A stretch of 64,000 bases of DNA from FEN-987 sp964598845. GTDB taxonomy: Archaea > Thermoproteota > Bathyarchaeia > 40CM-2-53-6. The notes under the pieces were generated by a model. The model saw only the letters and a program-made list of their open reading frames with translations, was not told where the DNA came from and searched no databases. The position numbers were made by a program, and so were the translations under genes. Location of the stretch: positions 1 through 64,000 of the forward strand of contig CAZRDM010000001.1 of assembly GCA_964598845.1 (NCBI GenBank), read 5' to 3'. This document shows, piece by piece, positions 38,601-46,753 of the stretch (its first letter is position 1; every line of letters begins with the position of its first letter).

Positions 38601-39213
38601 GAAACGCCATAATGAATCCAGTCGAGGAGGAAGTGATACTGACCCGTGTCCAACCGGGTGCAAAGGGATCCGTCTGCGTGGCGACGGTGACTGATATCTG
38701 TCGGTAGTCGTTCGTGATTGATGTCACAATCTGTGATGAGACGATTCCTCCAAACTCTGGTGGGATATAGATGTACATCCCAGAATATGCGATGTCAACG
38801 CCCTCCGGTAGGATCTCGTGGGGGCTGGTGAAGTTGATCCCCAGTATCAGGTCACCGATATTTGGATGGTCTGGTGTTGATGTCAGGATTGCTCCAAAAG
38901 GAGCGTACGCGGTTCCTTCCAGCTGGTACCAGCTCGATGGTGCAGACGCCGGTCTTGCGCTCGGCCACGGCGTCTGATATCCCGGAGGCAGTCCATCTGG
39001 CGTCCCAGTTATTGCTGCGAAACCTGCACCCGGCCACAGATAAGCTGTCGGACCGGGTAGGTGAGGATCAAAATCATGCTCGTGAAACCTGTAAGTGCTC
39101 GTAAGCTTTCCGAGAGTGAAGTGAGCCGAGGCAATCGGTTGCTGGAGGAGAATAGCCAAGGCCATAGATGCCAGAAACCACAGGACTAAGCCGGTTCTAT
39201 GGCCCGCTCGCAA
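35602..39213 (-). CDS. giant secreted surface protein, 1203 residues
   Basis: It has a signal peptide (LVLWFLASMALAILL), a long extracytoplasmic region rich in beta segments and N-x-S/T sequons, and a C-terminal helix (SLLLILIAIIPLVAL) with RKRSWKK. Carboxypeptidase-regulatory-like turns (GHYEIEGLAPGVYDIYASAAGF; LPHGVYSLTLTEW) recur, so it is probably a string of CarbopepD_reg/Ig-like domains. The tail resembles archaeosortase tails but lacks the PEF motif. It sits four bases upstream of the ABC ATPase, suggesting that they are one operon. Confidence 0.75.
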   Translation of the reverse strand: MRAGHRTGLVLWFLASMALAILLQQPIASAHFTLGKLTSTYRFHEHDFDPHLPGPTAYLWPGAGFAAITGTPDGLPPGYQTPWPSARPASAPSSWYQLEGTAYAPFGAILTSTPDHPNIGDLILGINFTSPHEILPEGVDIAYSGMYIYIPPEFGGIVSSQIVTSITNDYRQISVTVATQTDPFAPGWTRVSITSSSTGFIMAFRAGHDVNHDGVGYDDWYYVRLNGVIAPEIAGKYFFKILLRTTGKLSYSYPAASNPPSIENLYMPVQNWPVLLVKGEVDTAILYGTIRYGAWNQTLYGQSITTSGRVRAEGRALNPYTDQLMSRPVEARGYFNESARGHYEIEGLAPGVYDIYASAAGFPEQQISTDLTILRGQSLKLDGYLNPGPVVGGQIFSKSAFGEVPWSGLKPLRVEIYAMNDYTAGNLVSYSPMNLTGGRWGVYAAGNVSGASHNWTPNLPPTPTRVGFPWETGASYYADQTMFADSGPTCGDSPDPCSVPDGVGQAQFWWVDPNATFTNGGGSSGFLFRFGSKGIFGTPANMSGHVPQALATWINGLESGRYFLRVFVNGYIQSTSDGRYFREYYFDVATRDWAGDIFIPVDLFLTNVVNVTVHLHDLYGTLISNPIARPNSLLVELYDDNFSLVATNFTRILPGSSSATVLLSGLGLHGSNPDRRFSLYAYRGFGFQDYGIPPGIYHMKSYVEGYLQKDAEDITIGFGLGVINLSINLYRGTSFEVSLYSLDWEQPRIQRNWKWPRERISIQIYDYQGNLIDTQPFLVFLEQPNGTAHVGPLRFDGNHAIIASPGAEFLALLGTKPTAYSNGTYAFRALTYGYVQPEHVYVTGFEGNTTTDVRINLLIGANLTFNIKFRAEGIFSTVPFNMSMRIRVFNDVGDLVAAWLTGSADDVLNNAQLEAGLVQDPMTPALVRSIDPVNRDPSSLWWIPNGTSDLQVRLAGIPSPYLDPIFRNTTTRGIEASPTYTGVWIIEVDTVNWYKADSFYPLVPGLLQGESYHFIETERYPYGWTSDILSLNHLGPYSQHRRWLVPNTYLGSETSTIFSLDLNGYVQGQVVALTWSDETRTASWIRLQASNERGFSLVTYSLDGFFDMYLPHGVYSLTLTEWTTSSEGHKKIGPVQVQISLGQSVRSLNFVLEQSLLPLEESPSLLLILIAIIPLVALTPRKRSWKKASVSPSMPLDKPREGA

Positions 39214-39358
39214 GGATGCCCTAACCCATTGGTGATAGATATCTGCAGAATGAGATGAGGTCCTATTAAGCGGAAACTGGTCGCTCCCATTTCGTTCCTA
39301 AACATATCGTTAATGGGATAGTCCTGTGCTTGAAGTCCATGAGGATTCTCAACTCTCG

Positions 39359-40606
39359 ATGGCGCATGAAGAAATGTTGCGAGACATAATCGGACTATCT
39401 TTCGGAGCTCTATCCGAGCGGAAGGTACGATCAGCACTGACGATCTTAATGGTCCTTATAGGAGCAGCGTTGATTACGTCAGTTTACGGTCTAAATGCAG
39501 GGATGCAAGGTTTCGTCAACGCGCAACTGAATGTGTTGGGCGCAAATCTTCTCATTGTCACACCCGCGCCCGTGATAGGAGGGCAAGGGTTCTCCCAAGA
39601 ACCAGTCGTTACCTTGAACGAGCAGACGGTCAAGACCTTGAGAGTTATTCCCGGCGTCGATGTTGTGGTCCCATTTTATACGTCCGCAGCGAAGATCATA
39701 GCGGCCGGCATTTCAAGGGACGTTACAGTCGACGGTGTAGATCAGAGAAGCCTAAGAACAATATACCCTTCACTTTCCTTGGAAGCAGGCTCTCTTGTGC
39801 AAGTCACGGACTCTGTGGGTATCGTCCTTGGGAATGAAGTAGCACATCCTCCTGGCAGAGCTACACCCTTTACTGCAGTAGGCCAAACTGTTAGCCTACA
39901 ATTCACGATCATTCAGGACACACCTCAAGGACAGAAACCCCAGACAAAAACGCGAGTTTTCCAAGTTAAAGGCATATTGAACTCCCTTGGTACGATGGGT
40001 GTTGACTCCTCTGTTTTCATCTCAACTTCGACCGCAAATGCTCTGTTCGAGAAGGGAGGACGCTATTCAGGCATCTACGTCATCACAGGAGCTCCTGAGG
40101 TCAACGACGAGGTAGAAAGTAGGATCAAGAAGATCTACGCGAACAAAATCGGGATTATATCTCCGAAGAACCTTGCCGCAACAATTCAGCAGATACTGGG
40201 CGGTTTCACAGGCTTCATCTCAAGCATCGCCGCCATATCTCTCCTCGTCGGCGGTGTGGGCATAGTGACAACGCTTTACACCTCAGTCATGGAGCGTACG
40301 CGCGAGATTGGTCTGCTCAAGGCCCTAGGTTTTAGAAACGAAGTCGTTATGTTCATCTTCTTGGCAGAGTCCGCTTTGATCGGAATTCTTGGAGGATGTC
40401 TCGGGATTCTGACCGGAATAGCTGGCGCTGAGCTTCTCGCTCAACTCTTCGCCTTCGGCCCGGGATCGTCGATCAAGCCCATCATCGTTCCCTCCGACCT
40501 AGGAACGGTCTTTGGGCTCTCACTTCTTCTAAGCGTCGTTGCCGGACTATACCCGGCGTGGAGAGCAGCTCGCTTAGACCCAATTGTCTCACTTAGAAAG
40601 GAGTGA
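39359..40606 (+). CDS. MacB/FtsX-like ABC permease
   Basis: A protein of about 415 residues: a cytoplasmic start, first helix (ALTILMVLIGAALITSVYGL), a large outer MacB_PCD domain, then three C-terminal helices (FISSIAAISLLVGGVGIVTTLYTSV; the MERTREIGLLKALGFRN coupling loop; VFGLSLLLSVVAGLYPAWRAARLDP). It should pair with the ATPase at 34899. ATG 39359 is preferred; ATG 39374 or TTG 39326 are possible. Confidence 0.88.
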   Translation: MAHEEMLRDIIGLSFGALSERKVRSALTILMVLIGAALITSVYGLNAGMQGFVNAQLNVLGANLLIVTPAPVIGGQGFSQEPVVTLNEQTVKTLRVIPGVDVVVPFYTSAAKIIAAGISRDVTVDGVDQRSLRTIYPSLSLEAGSLVQVTDSVGIVLGNEVAHPPGRATPFTAVGQTVSLQFTIIQDTPQGQKPQTKTRVFQVKGILNSLGTMGVDSSVFISTSTANALFEKGGRYSGIYVITGAPEVNDEVESRIKKIYANKIGIISPKNLAATIQQILGGFTGFISSIAAISLLVGGVGIVTTLYTSVMERTREIGLLKALGFRNEVVMFIFLAESALIGILGGCLGILTGIAGAELLAQLFAFGPGSSIKPIIVPSDLGTVFGLSLLLSVVAGLYPAWRAARLDPIVSLRKE

Positions 40607-40770
40607 AGTGAGCCGACTCGAAATCTTGCGAAGTGTCAGCGGCGTATTGGTCTAGCTTGCGCTTTACATCAGCACACTTGCCAATCGAATCGTCTTATGA
40701 TCATAACGTTCTGACTGATGAGAAGTCCGCAGCTTCCTGCAGTCACCACCGCGAAAGAGCCAGCTTTCGA

Positions 40771-41085
40771 TTATTCTCTCCTTTCAACAGATATGGTGCA
40801 TCGAGAAACTAAGGCTGCTATGGCACCGAGCGCCGCCAGCCAAGGCGCTAGTACAATACCTATCAATCCTGCGGTGACAGGCACCTCAAGTAGAACCTTC
40901 CTCTGCTCATCCTTCACAATGATTTTCGTAACGTTTCCTTCATGCAGCAGATCCTTAACCTTCTTGACAAGTTCATCAGAACTAACGGAAATATCTTCAG
41001 TGAAAGTTCTACCCAGTCTGTTTCCGCATTTAAGGCAATAACTGGCGTCCGCGGGAAGTTCAGTTCCGCACTTATCACAGTGCAT
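40771..41085 (-). CDS. zinc-ribbon DUF4342-like protein
   Basis: The 104-residue protein has an N-terminal zinc ribbon (CDKCGTELP...YCLKCGNRL), then a segment like DUF4342 (SDELVKKVKDLLHEGNVTKIIVKDE) and a hydrophobic helix (GLIGIVLAPWLAALGAIAALV). The function is unknown. A single gene between convergent neighbours. Confidence 0.75.
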   Translation of the reverse strand: MHCDKCGTELPADASYCLKCGNRLGRTFTEDISVSSDELVKKVKDLLHEGNVTKIIVKDEQRKVLLEVPVTAGLIGIVLAPWLAALGAIAALVSRCTISVERRE

Positions 41086-41198
41086 CCTTGCCTACCTTCT
41101 GCTCTGAGTTAACAATGGCACCAAGTACTAATCATTAGTGCTTGATCAACGTTGAGTGCGGCCACAACTTCCTCCGGTCCGCATCGTCAGTTTGTCGA

Positions 41199-42041
41199 TT
41201 ACTTCTTCAGTCCTTTGTATGTCAGGACACGTCCCCAGAGGCTCTTGGTTCCCCAGATACCTCGTCGCAGCGTTTCTAGGTGTACGATTTGGCTGTGGTC
41301 GACGAATAGATTGACCTCGGGGCCATAATTCTTGATATACCAAGCGAAGACTTCGGGGTCTGCCGCTTCAAACATGACTTTGTCTAATGGCAGGGCGCTC
41401 ACGATCTTGTTCACCACGTCCGTTCTCCAAGTCTTCACGTTCTCTGTGATTCCTTCAGATTCGATCATTATCATGTACGCGCCGGCTTCTAGGAAGCGTT
41501 TCGCCTGCTGTATTGCCCTCCTGGGATCGCGTGTTCCCTCGGCGGCTAGCTCCTCTGCGGTTGTCGCTCCTCCCGCGCCAAATTGGATTCCAACCTCTGG
41601 TTTGGCCTTCAAACCGGCTTTCTGGATCTGCTCCACCAGTCGAATCCAGTCGTCGGTTGGGAAGGTAATGAATCCGCTGGAGACTTCGATAACGTCAAAG
41701 CCTAGGTTCTTGCACTCTTTGATGTACTTTTCCACGGCCTCGGGTCCTTGAGTTAAGACGTATTCAATGAATCCGCCCGTGGAGATCATTACATCGTAGC
41801 GATGAGCTAGGTCAAGGATCTCCTTGAGAACATCCCGATTCATCAAAGAGAATGATCCGGCAGCAAATTTTAGGATATCAACATAATCTCCCATTGTCTC
41901 GAGAACGTCTTCCAGATACCGCTTCCCCATCACTGTATAGTATGGGCCGCGGATTTCAGTGACGCCTCTCGTTCTCGGTTTGGATTGACGTTCATTCATT
42001 CGAATGAAGGAGAACGCTCGCTCGGAGCCCTTCTGACTCAT
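41199..42041 (-). CDS. phosphosulfolactate synthase family protein (ComA-like)
   Basis: The 280-residue TIM barrel matches ComA, which adds sulfite to phosphoenolpyruvate in coenzyme M synthesis. Motifs are VDILKFAAGSF, STGGFIEYVLTQG, DVIEVSSGFI, KPEVGIQFGAGG and LFVDHSQIVHLETLRRGIWG. No other coenzyme M genes are seen, so the true role may be sulfolactate formation or another C3-sulfonate step. It overlaps the PrpD-like gene by ATGA. Confidence 0.85.
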   Translation of the reverse strand: MSQKGSERAFSFIRMNERQSKPRTRGVTEIRGPYYTVMGKRYLEDVLETMGDYVDILKFAAGSFSLMNRDVLKEILDLAHRYDVMISTGGFIEYVLTQGPEAVEKYIKECKNLGFDVIEVSSGFITFPTDDWIRLVEQIQKAGLKAKPEVGIQFGAGGATTAEELAAEGTRDPRRAIQQAKRFLEAGAYMIMIESEGITENVKTWRTDVVNKIVSALPLDKVMFEAADPEVFAWYIKNYGPEVNLFVDHSQIVHLETLRRGIWGTKSLWGRVLTYKGLKK

Positions 42042-43456
42042 CTCTTCACCCTCCTCTTCTTCTTTGCTGGAACATGAATTCGCCCTAGTAATCTAACGAG
42101 ATCGACTACCCTGTGGCTTTCCAAGCGGCCTATGACCTTTGCGATTTCCCTTCGCAGACTCTCACTAACATAGGGCGCGCTCAATCGGTCAAACTTCTCC
42201 AATGCCTTTTCCCATCTCATAGGATGGGTGAAGAAGCCTTCGTAGTCCCGCTTCTCTTTCGCAAACATATGACCATCCTTCGATTGAACTATTATCCGAC
42301 AGGGCATCTCAACGGGAAATCGCTGACTGTAGTCCTCCTTGGGTCGTACGACAATACGTCGGAGAAACTGCTGGACATCTTCTCTCACGATTCGTTCAGG
42401 TCTGTATTGCTCAGGCATTACAGTTCCATCGAGCAGAGCTACTGCGATGACGTACGGTAAACTATGATCAGCCTCTTCTTTGGTTCTGACCTCCGTCTTG
42501 GGTCCTTCCTCGCCTCCACCAATTATGTTGAATGCAACATCGAAGGTCTCGATCTCTATTTTCTCAATGTCTTCTACTCTGAAGCGATGCTCTTCCTTCA
42601 GTTCCAAGGCACCTTCAATTGTTGATTGTGAGTGAATCTCTGCGTTGTACTTCTTCAGGATAGTTCGGGTTACCCTTTCAAGACCCTCTTTCGACCAGTC
42701 AATCTGGAATCTGCCGGCGATAGCGTCCATGAACCCCTTGCTTCCTTCAAAGACCTCTGAAGGCCCACTGATTCCCCGCATCGCCAAGAAGGTGTTGTGC
42801 GTAGCACCAAAGGCAGTGTGAGGATATGCCAGGCTCTTCCAATGAGAAAGCCTCCCAGTTCGCGTCACTCGCAGCGCGTTCAGGGCCGTACCGCTAATGG
42901 CGATGGCGTTAGCTGTCCTCTCCTCGTCCAATTCCAACGCCCTCGATACACCTGCCGCGGCGGCGTAAGATCCTTGAGTGGTATGATCGAAGCCCTTGTT
43001 TCGAACGGGGGCTAGATCACTCAAGCGGCACTGCACTTGGTACGCAACAGCCAAGGCAACCAACAGATCTTTTCCACTTGCATTCGCGTACTCCGCACCT
43101 GCAAGAACAGCTCCTAAGTTGTCACTTGGATGGCAGGTTTCCCCTTTAGCTAAGTAACTATCGTTAAAGTCCAGATAGCGGACAAGAGCGCTATTGAAAA
43201 ACGCAGCTCGATCAGGTGCTGTCTTTCCGCCCCCAACTAGCGTACAACGGTCATTTCCCCCGAAATCATCAAGTTGAGCACGCACCATTCGGACTGGTTC
43301 AGCTTCGAGAGCTCCGATCGCGCAACCGAGAGAATCCAGAACACGAACCTTCAGTTCCCTGACAGTGGAATCTGAGAGAACATTGAAAGACGTCCCGACT
43401 ACGAATTGCGCAAGCTCTTGCACCAATGTCCCGTTGGTGGTTGATGTTGTGCGCAT
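42038..43456 (-). CDS. MmgE/PrpD family protein
   Basis: A 472-residue protein of the 2-methylcitrate dehydratase/immune-responsive 1 family. Typical parts are VRVLDSLGCAIGAL, NSALVRYLDFNDSY, HPSDNLGAVLAGAEYANASG and KSLAYPHTAFGATHNTFLAMRG. Family members are dehydratases, decarboxylases or isomerases of di- or tricarboxylates. Translational coupling to the ComA-like gene suggests a shared carboxylate or sulfonate pathway, but the substrate is unknown. Confidence 0.85.
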   Translation of the reverse strand: MRTTSTTNGTLVQELAQFVVGTSFNVLSDSTVRELKVRVLDSLGCAIGALEAEPVRMVRAQLDDFGGNDRCTLVGGGKTAPDRAAFFNSALVRYLDFNDSYLAKGETCHPSDNLGAVLAGAEYANASGKDLLVALAVAYQVQCRLSDLAPVRNKGFDHTTQGSYAAAAGVSRALELDEERTANAIAISGTALNALRVTRTGRLSHWKSLAYPHTAFGATHNTFLAMRGISGPSEVFEGSKGFMDAIAGRFQIDWSKEGLERVTRTILKKYNAEIHSQSTIEGALELKEEHRFRVEDIEKIEIETFDVAFNIIGGGEEGPKTEVRTKEEADHSLPYVIAVALLDGTVMPEQYRPERIVREDVQQFLRRIVVRPKEDYSQRFPVEMPCRIIVQSKDGHMFAKEKRDYEGFFTHPMRWEKALEKFDRLSAPYVSESLRREIAKVIGRLESHRVVDLVRLLGRIHVPAKKKRRVKR

Positions 43457-43677
43457 CTTAGATCACGATGCAGACCAACTGGGTACGGTGATTCCCTAAA
43501 AAAGCGAGACGCCGCCTAGTCGGCCTTCATCTCTTGGACACACCGAGAAGTATCGCGACGCTTCTTCTGATTTCGTTCTTGCGGGATCTTCGAACACGTG
43601 CGTCCCTGCGTCCCCGACAAGGTCGCCAAGAGAACTTGTCAGAATAGGGCGACTGGTCAAGAGCGGCCCTGCTTCCT

Positions 43678-43732
43678 AGTGCGCCAAAACGCGCATAGAG
43701 CCCTCCACCCACTCCTCACAATAAATAGCCAG
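43678..43732 (+). repeat. 55-bp inverted repeat, left copy
   Basis: It matches the reverse complement of 48267-48321 at 52 of 55 positions. It begins with a possible hairpin (TGCGC-CAAAAC-GCGCA), continues with a C-rich stretch and ends CACAATAAATAGCCAG. Both copies are intergenic. It may be the end of a mobile block, a dispersed element or a small RNA/promoter unit. Confidence 0.8.
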
Positions 43733-43859
43733 CCGGAAAGTGGCGGGAGTAGGGCGCTTGCAAACGGCCAGATTCAGTTGACGTTGCGAACGGACCCTCA
43801 ACAAATACCGCAAGAGGCGGCCACGGGTAAGACACGGAAAGTTCCTTCGAATATTGATA

Positions 43860-43866
43860 GTATAAG
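43860..43866 (+). promoter_or_regulatory. TATA-like box of the heme-copper operon
   Basis: GTATAAG lies about 36-42 bases before ATG 43902, so a transcript would begin near 43888. It probably drives the three-gene oxidase unit. Confidence 0.3.
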
Positions 43867-43901
43867 TAGCTACAGAAAGTAATCACAAAGTCCTCTTTAC
43901 G

Positions 43902-44036
43902 ATGAAACGTCTACGGGCGAGCTACGTGGAAAATATGCCAATTGTGGACTTAGTGGACATACTATACACGGTCTATGCGATTGGCGTTATCGTCTTCATG
44001 GCTTTCTTCGCTTACAAGCTCGCCAAAGCAAGGTGA
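43902..44036 (+). CDS. small one-helix subunit of heme-copper complex, 44 residues
   Basis: A short protein with a single helix (LVDILYTVYAIGVIVFMAFFAYKLA) and a basic end, seven bases before the likely start of subunit II. Such mini-subunits (subunit IIa type) occur in archaeal and ba3-like oxidases. ATG 43935 is an alternative start. The family is inferred from size and position. Confidence 0.6.
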   Translation: MKRLRASYVENMPIVDLVDILYTVYAIGVIVFMAFFAYKLAKAR

Positions 44037-44042
44037 AGACCT

Positions 44043-44474
44043 CTGGTCGAGATTGAAAGAACCGAGAAACACTATTTCTATCTTCTAGTCGTCATCACTC
44101 TTCTCGTCAACGCTGTGACTCTCTCCCCGCTGATCCCATGGCAAAACTGGCTCTACTGGTCGACACCAACGCCAACGAAGGAATTCCACATCAGCATAAG
44201 CGAGTACAAGTTCACTCTTCCATCTGATGGGATCACTATCAAAGTCGGGGAACCGGTCAAGTTTGTGGTCACATCCTCGGACGTTACGTACGGTTTCGGC
44301 GTCTTCTACAAGAGCGGCAGAATGCTTTTCCAAATACAGGTTCTGCCGGGCTATAGTAACGAGATTATCTGGATATTCGACGAGGCCGGCACCTACACGA
44401 TCAGATCCACAGAGTATTCTGGACCTGAGCATCCGAGTATGGTTCTTCCCGACGCGATAATGGTGGTCCCCTAG
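44043..44474 (+). CDS. heme-copper complex subunit II-like cupredoxin lacking CuA ligands
   Basis: A helix (YFYLLVVITLLVNAV) is followed by a cupredoxin domain like CoxB. The CuA site is aligned but disabled: the C-x3-C-x3-H-x2-M motif reads S122-x3-S126-x3-H130-x2-M133, and the early His reads DVTYGF. Electrons therefore probably come from quinol or another donor without CuA. In frame there is no ATG, GTG or TTG before the helix; CTG 44043 sits six bases after GGTGA and gives MVEIERTEK. GTG 44115 would remove the helix. Confidence 0.82.
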   Translation: MVEIERTEKHYFYLLVVITLLVNAVTLSPLIPWQNWLYWSTPTPTKEFHISISEYKFTLPSDGITIKVGEPVKFVVTSSDVTYGFGVFYKSGRMLFQIQVLPGYSNEIIWIFDEAGTYTIRSTEYSGPEHPSMVLPDAIMVVP

Positions 44475-44476
44475 AT

Positions 44477-46093
44477 ATGTCTAAGACACCTATGACTCTT
44501 CAAGTGTTGAGCCTCCGTTACGCGGTTGTCGCCGTTGTCTTCCTAGGCCTTGCTGGGATTGAAGGAATGTTGATGCGCGTTCAGCTTTCCAACATCTCGC
44601 TGAACATCCCGCTTCTGCTTTCAATCCCGATGACCACGGACCATTATTACGCGATGTTGACGGCTCATCCAATTATCGGTGCGTATGGTTGGGCATATTT
44701 GGCCGTGATTGCCGCATTCTACTACCTCGTGCCAACGCTGCTGAAAAAACAACTCTACAGCATCAGACTTGCGAACTGTCACATGTGGATGCATGTCTTT
44801 GGCCTCGTAACGGTCTGGTGTTCAGGCTTCTTCCTGAAGTTTGGATCCCTCTACACAGTATACTGGCCGCTTCCAGTCGCCCGTTTCGCCCCAACCAGCG
44901 TCGTCGTATTCGCGGTAGGCCTTGCTCTTGTTGAGTTGTCCGTACTGCTGTTCGTCTTCAACATATTCACCACAATCCTCAGGAGAAGTGGATCCGATTC
45001 CTTGCCCAAAGGAGTAACAACACTGAGTTTGCTGATGACCTCGTTTGGCATCGATGGCATAGCACACTCAGTGAGGAGCTTCCTCGGAAGAAAGACTGCG
45101 CTCGATGGAGGCGCACAAGCTGAACCACTGCCGGTCTTCGTCGTCTCCGTCATGCGCGGATCGATCGATGCAGTGTTGAATGCAATTGTCCTAGCCGGCG
45201 CAGGAGTTCTGATGCTTGCATTCGCGCTTCCAGCTCTGGTCACAGGCGTAATGATGAATCCGTTGATAGTCGATCCTCTCGTCTACAAGAACGTTTACTG
45301 GTGGGGACTGGACATGATCGCCGACGGAGACGTACTCATCTGGGTCGCCGGGACGCTCTACCTACTCGCACCTGTCTTGGCAAACAGGGCCCTCTACGGC
45401 GAGAAGCTGGTTCGATACGTCATACTCGCAGACTTGATCGTTTCGATGGGTGTTTGGAGCCACCACCTGCTCTCTGATAGACCACAACCGGAAATAATGC
45501 GTCTGCTCTCTGGCCAGTTCGTTACTTGGGGTGAATTCTTCACTATGGGCCTATCCTTCTTCTCAGCACTAATGACTCTCTGGCTCGCACGACCGATCAA
45601 GCTTGGCATGCCAGTGAAGTTCATGCTCGGTGGCATCATGGGGTTCGCACTTGGCGGAGCATCAGGCCTTCTTCAGGCCAACTTCGCGATGAATCTCATT
45701 ATGCATAACACGCAGTGGGTGCCTGGCTTCCACATACACGAAATGCTACTAACGGGACTTAGCAGCATACTCTTCGCAGTCGTCTACGCAATCTTACCAA
45801 TGCTCACAGGCACAGGCTTGAAGAGTGAAAGACTCAGCAACCTACACTTCTGGCTCTGGATGATTGGGGGAGTTGGCATGGCCTTCTCCATGGGCTTCGC
45901 GTGGAGAGAGGGAATGCTCAGAAGAACACTCTACCCAGGCGTCGAGATTTACCTCCCGTACATGAACGGAGCAACATTCTTCGGCGCACTATTGGCTCTG
46001 GGATATCTGGTCTTTCTAGTGAACCTCATCAAGACGTACGGCGTCAGAACCCTCATGGGGCTCTTCATTTCCTCGCTGGCAAAAACAGGATAG
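44477..46093 (+). CDS. heme-copper oxidase superfamily subunit I, altered active site (NOR-like)
   Basis: The 538-residue protein has twelve or more helices. Conserved heme ligands are H64 (LTAHPIIGAYGW) and the H419-I-H421 pair (GFHIHEMLL). CuB-type ligands are H329-H330 (WSHHLL). The third CuB His, normally in G-H-P-x-V-Y, is replaced: the helix reads WWGLDMIADGDVLIW, with D279 at that place and no cross-link Tyr. This departs from oxygen reductases and resembles alternative nitric oxide reductase families with changed metal ligands. The reaction is therefore uncertain: NO or O2 reduction. Confidence 0.85.
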   Translation: MSKTPMTLQVLSLRYAVVAVVFLGLAGIEGMLMRVQLSNISLNIPLLLSIPMTTDHYYAMLTAHPIIGAYGWAYLAVIAAFYYLVPTLLKKQLYSIRLANCHMWMHVFGLVTVWCSGFFLKFGSLYTVYWPLPVARFAPTSVVVFAVGLALVELSVLLFVFNIFTTILRRSGSDSLPKGVTTLSLLMTSFGIDGIAHSVRSFLGRKTALDGGAQAEPLPVFVVSVMRGSIDAVLNAIVLAGAGVLMLAFALPALVTGVMMNPLIVDPLVYKNVYWWGLDMIADGDVLIWVAGTLYLLAPVLANRALYGEKLVRYVILADLIVSMGVWSHHLLSDRPQPEIMRLLSGQFVTWGEFFTMGLSFFSALMTLWLARPIKLGMPVKFMLGGIMGFALGGASGLLQANFAMNLIMHNTQWVPGFHIHEMLLTGLSSILFAVVYAILPMLTGTGLKSERLSNLHFWLWMIGGVGMAFSMGFAWREGMLRRTLYPGVEIYLPYMNGATFFGALLALGYLVFLVNLIKTYGVRTLMGLFISSLAKTG

Positions 46094-46123
46094 ACCACTG
46101 AACAGAAACCTCAGACTGTTACT

Positions 46124-46645
46124 TCATATCCTCTTCCATGCGCGGGCCTTACTAAGCACAGATTCGATGAAGGATGTCTTGGCTTCCGTATACGCCTCTC
46201 TGTCCGAACCATACTTGATAGCCAAATTTCTCTTGAACCGGTAGTATTCGCGAGCAACTCTTGGATGAGCTCTAAGATAGTCTCTGAACAAGATATGACT
46301 CTCCCAAGCATCGTTCGTCTGCTCAACAATATGCAAATGGTATATCCTCACCATTCTGTTGCCCGGCGGTTTCCTAAAGAAGCATCCACCCGAGATCCCC
46401 CGCTCGCCCAAGTACTCGTAGCCAATTTCCTCAAGTGGCCGGATGCAGTGATCCACATCGGTGAGTTGCCGGACAGTCGTTATGATGTCGATGATAGGTT
46501 TCGCGCCCAAACCGGGCACAGCTGTACTGCCCACGTGCTCGATAGCCACTATCCAGCGGCCGATAACACCAAGGATCCTGACTTTCTCTTCTTCGTACAT
46601 GATAGGCCAACGAGCGTCAAACTCAATTACCTGAACGCGAGAGAT
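46124..46645 (-). CDS. GrpB/UPF0157 nucleotidyltransferase-like protein
   Basis: The GrpB family shares a nucleotidyltransferase fold: IEHVGSTAVPGLGAKPIIDI (GS and DxD-like residues) and a His-rich middle (RIYHLHIVE). The conserved N-terminus RVQVIEFDARWP extends 15 codons above the first ATG (46600). No ATG, GTG or TTG is available there, so ATC 46645, six bases after GGGAGGGGG, is the likely start. The function is poorly known. Confidence 0.8.
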   Translation of the reverse strand: MSRVQVIEFDARWPIMYEEEKVRILGVIGRWIVAIEHVGSTAVPGLGAKPIIDIITTVRQLTDVDHCIRPLEEIGYEYLGERGISGGCFFRKPPGNRMVRIYHLHIVEQTNDAWESHILFRDYLRAHPRVAREYYRFKRNLAIKYGSDREAYTEAKTSFIESVLSKARAWKRI

Positions 46646-46753
46646 TCTGGACCCCCTCCCATCGCCTAACTTATCGTCAGTCTTACAGGGTCAAGGAAGC
46701 AATAACTACCTCGTCTCAAGGCGAATTATGAACACAGAAAGAGTGGGTGGGAA

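Larger units (their letters stand above)
43457..43901. other. 445-base intergenic region with dispersed repeat and promoter
   Basis: Between the divergent PrpD-like gene and the oxidase operon there is no supported gene. It holds one copy of the 55-bp repeat (43678-43732) and a TATA-like box at 43860 before ATG 43902. The rest shows no recognised RNA. Confidence 0.5.
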
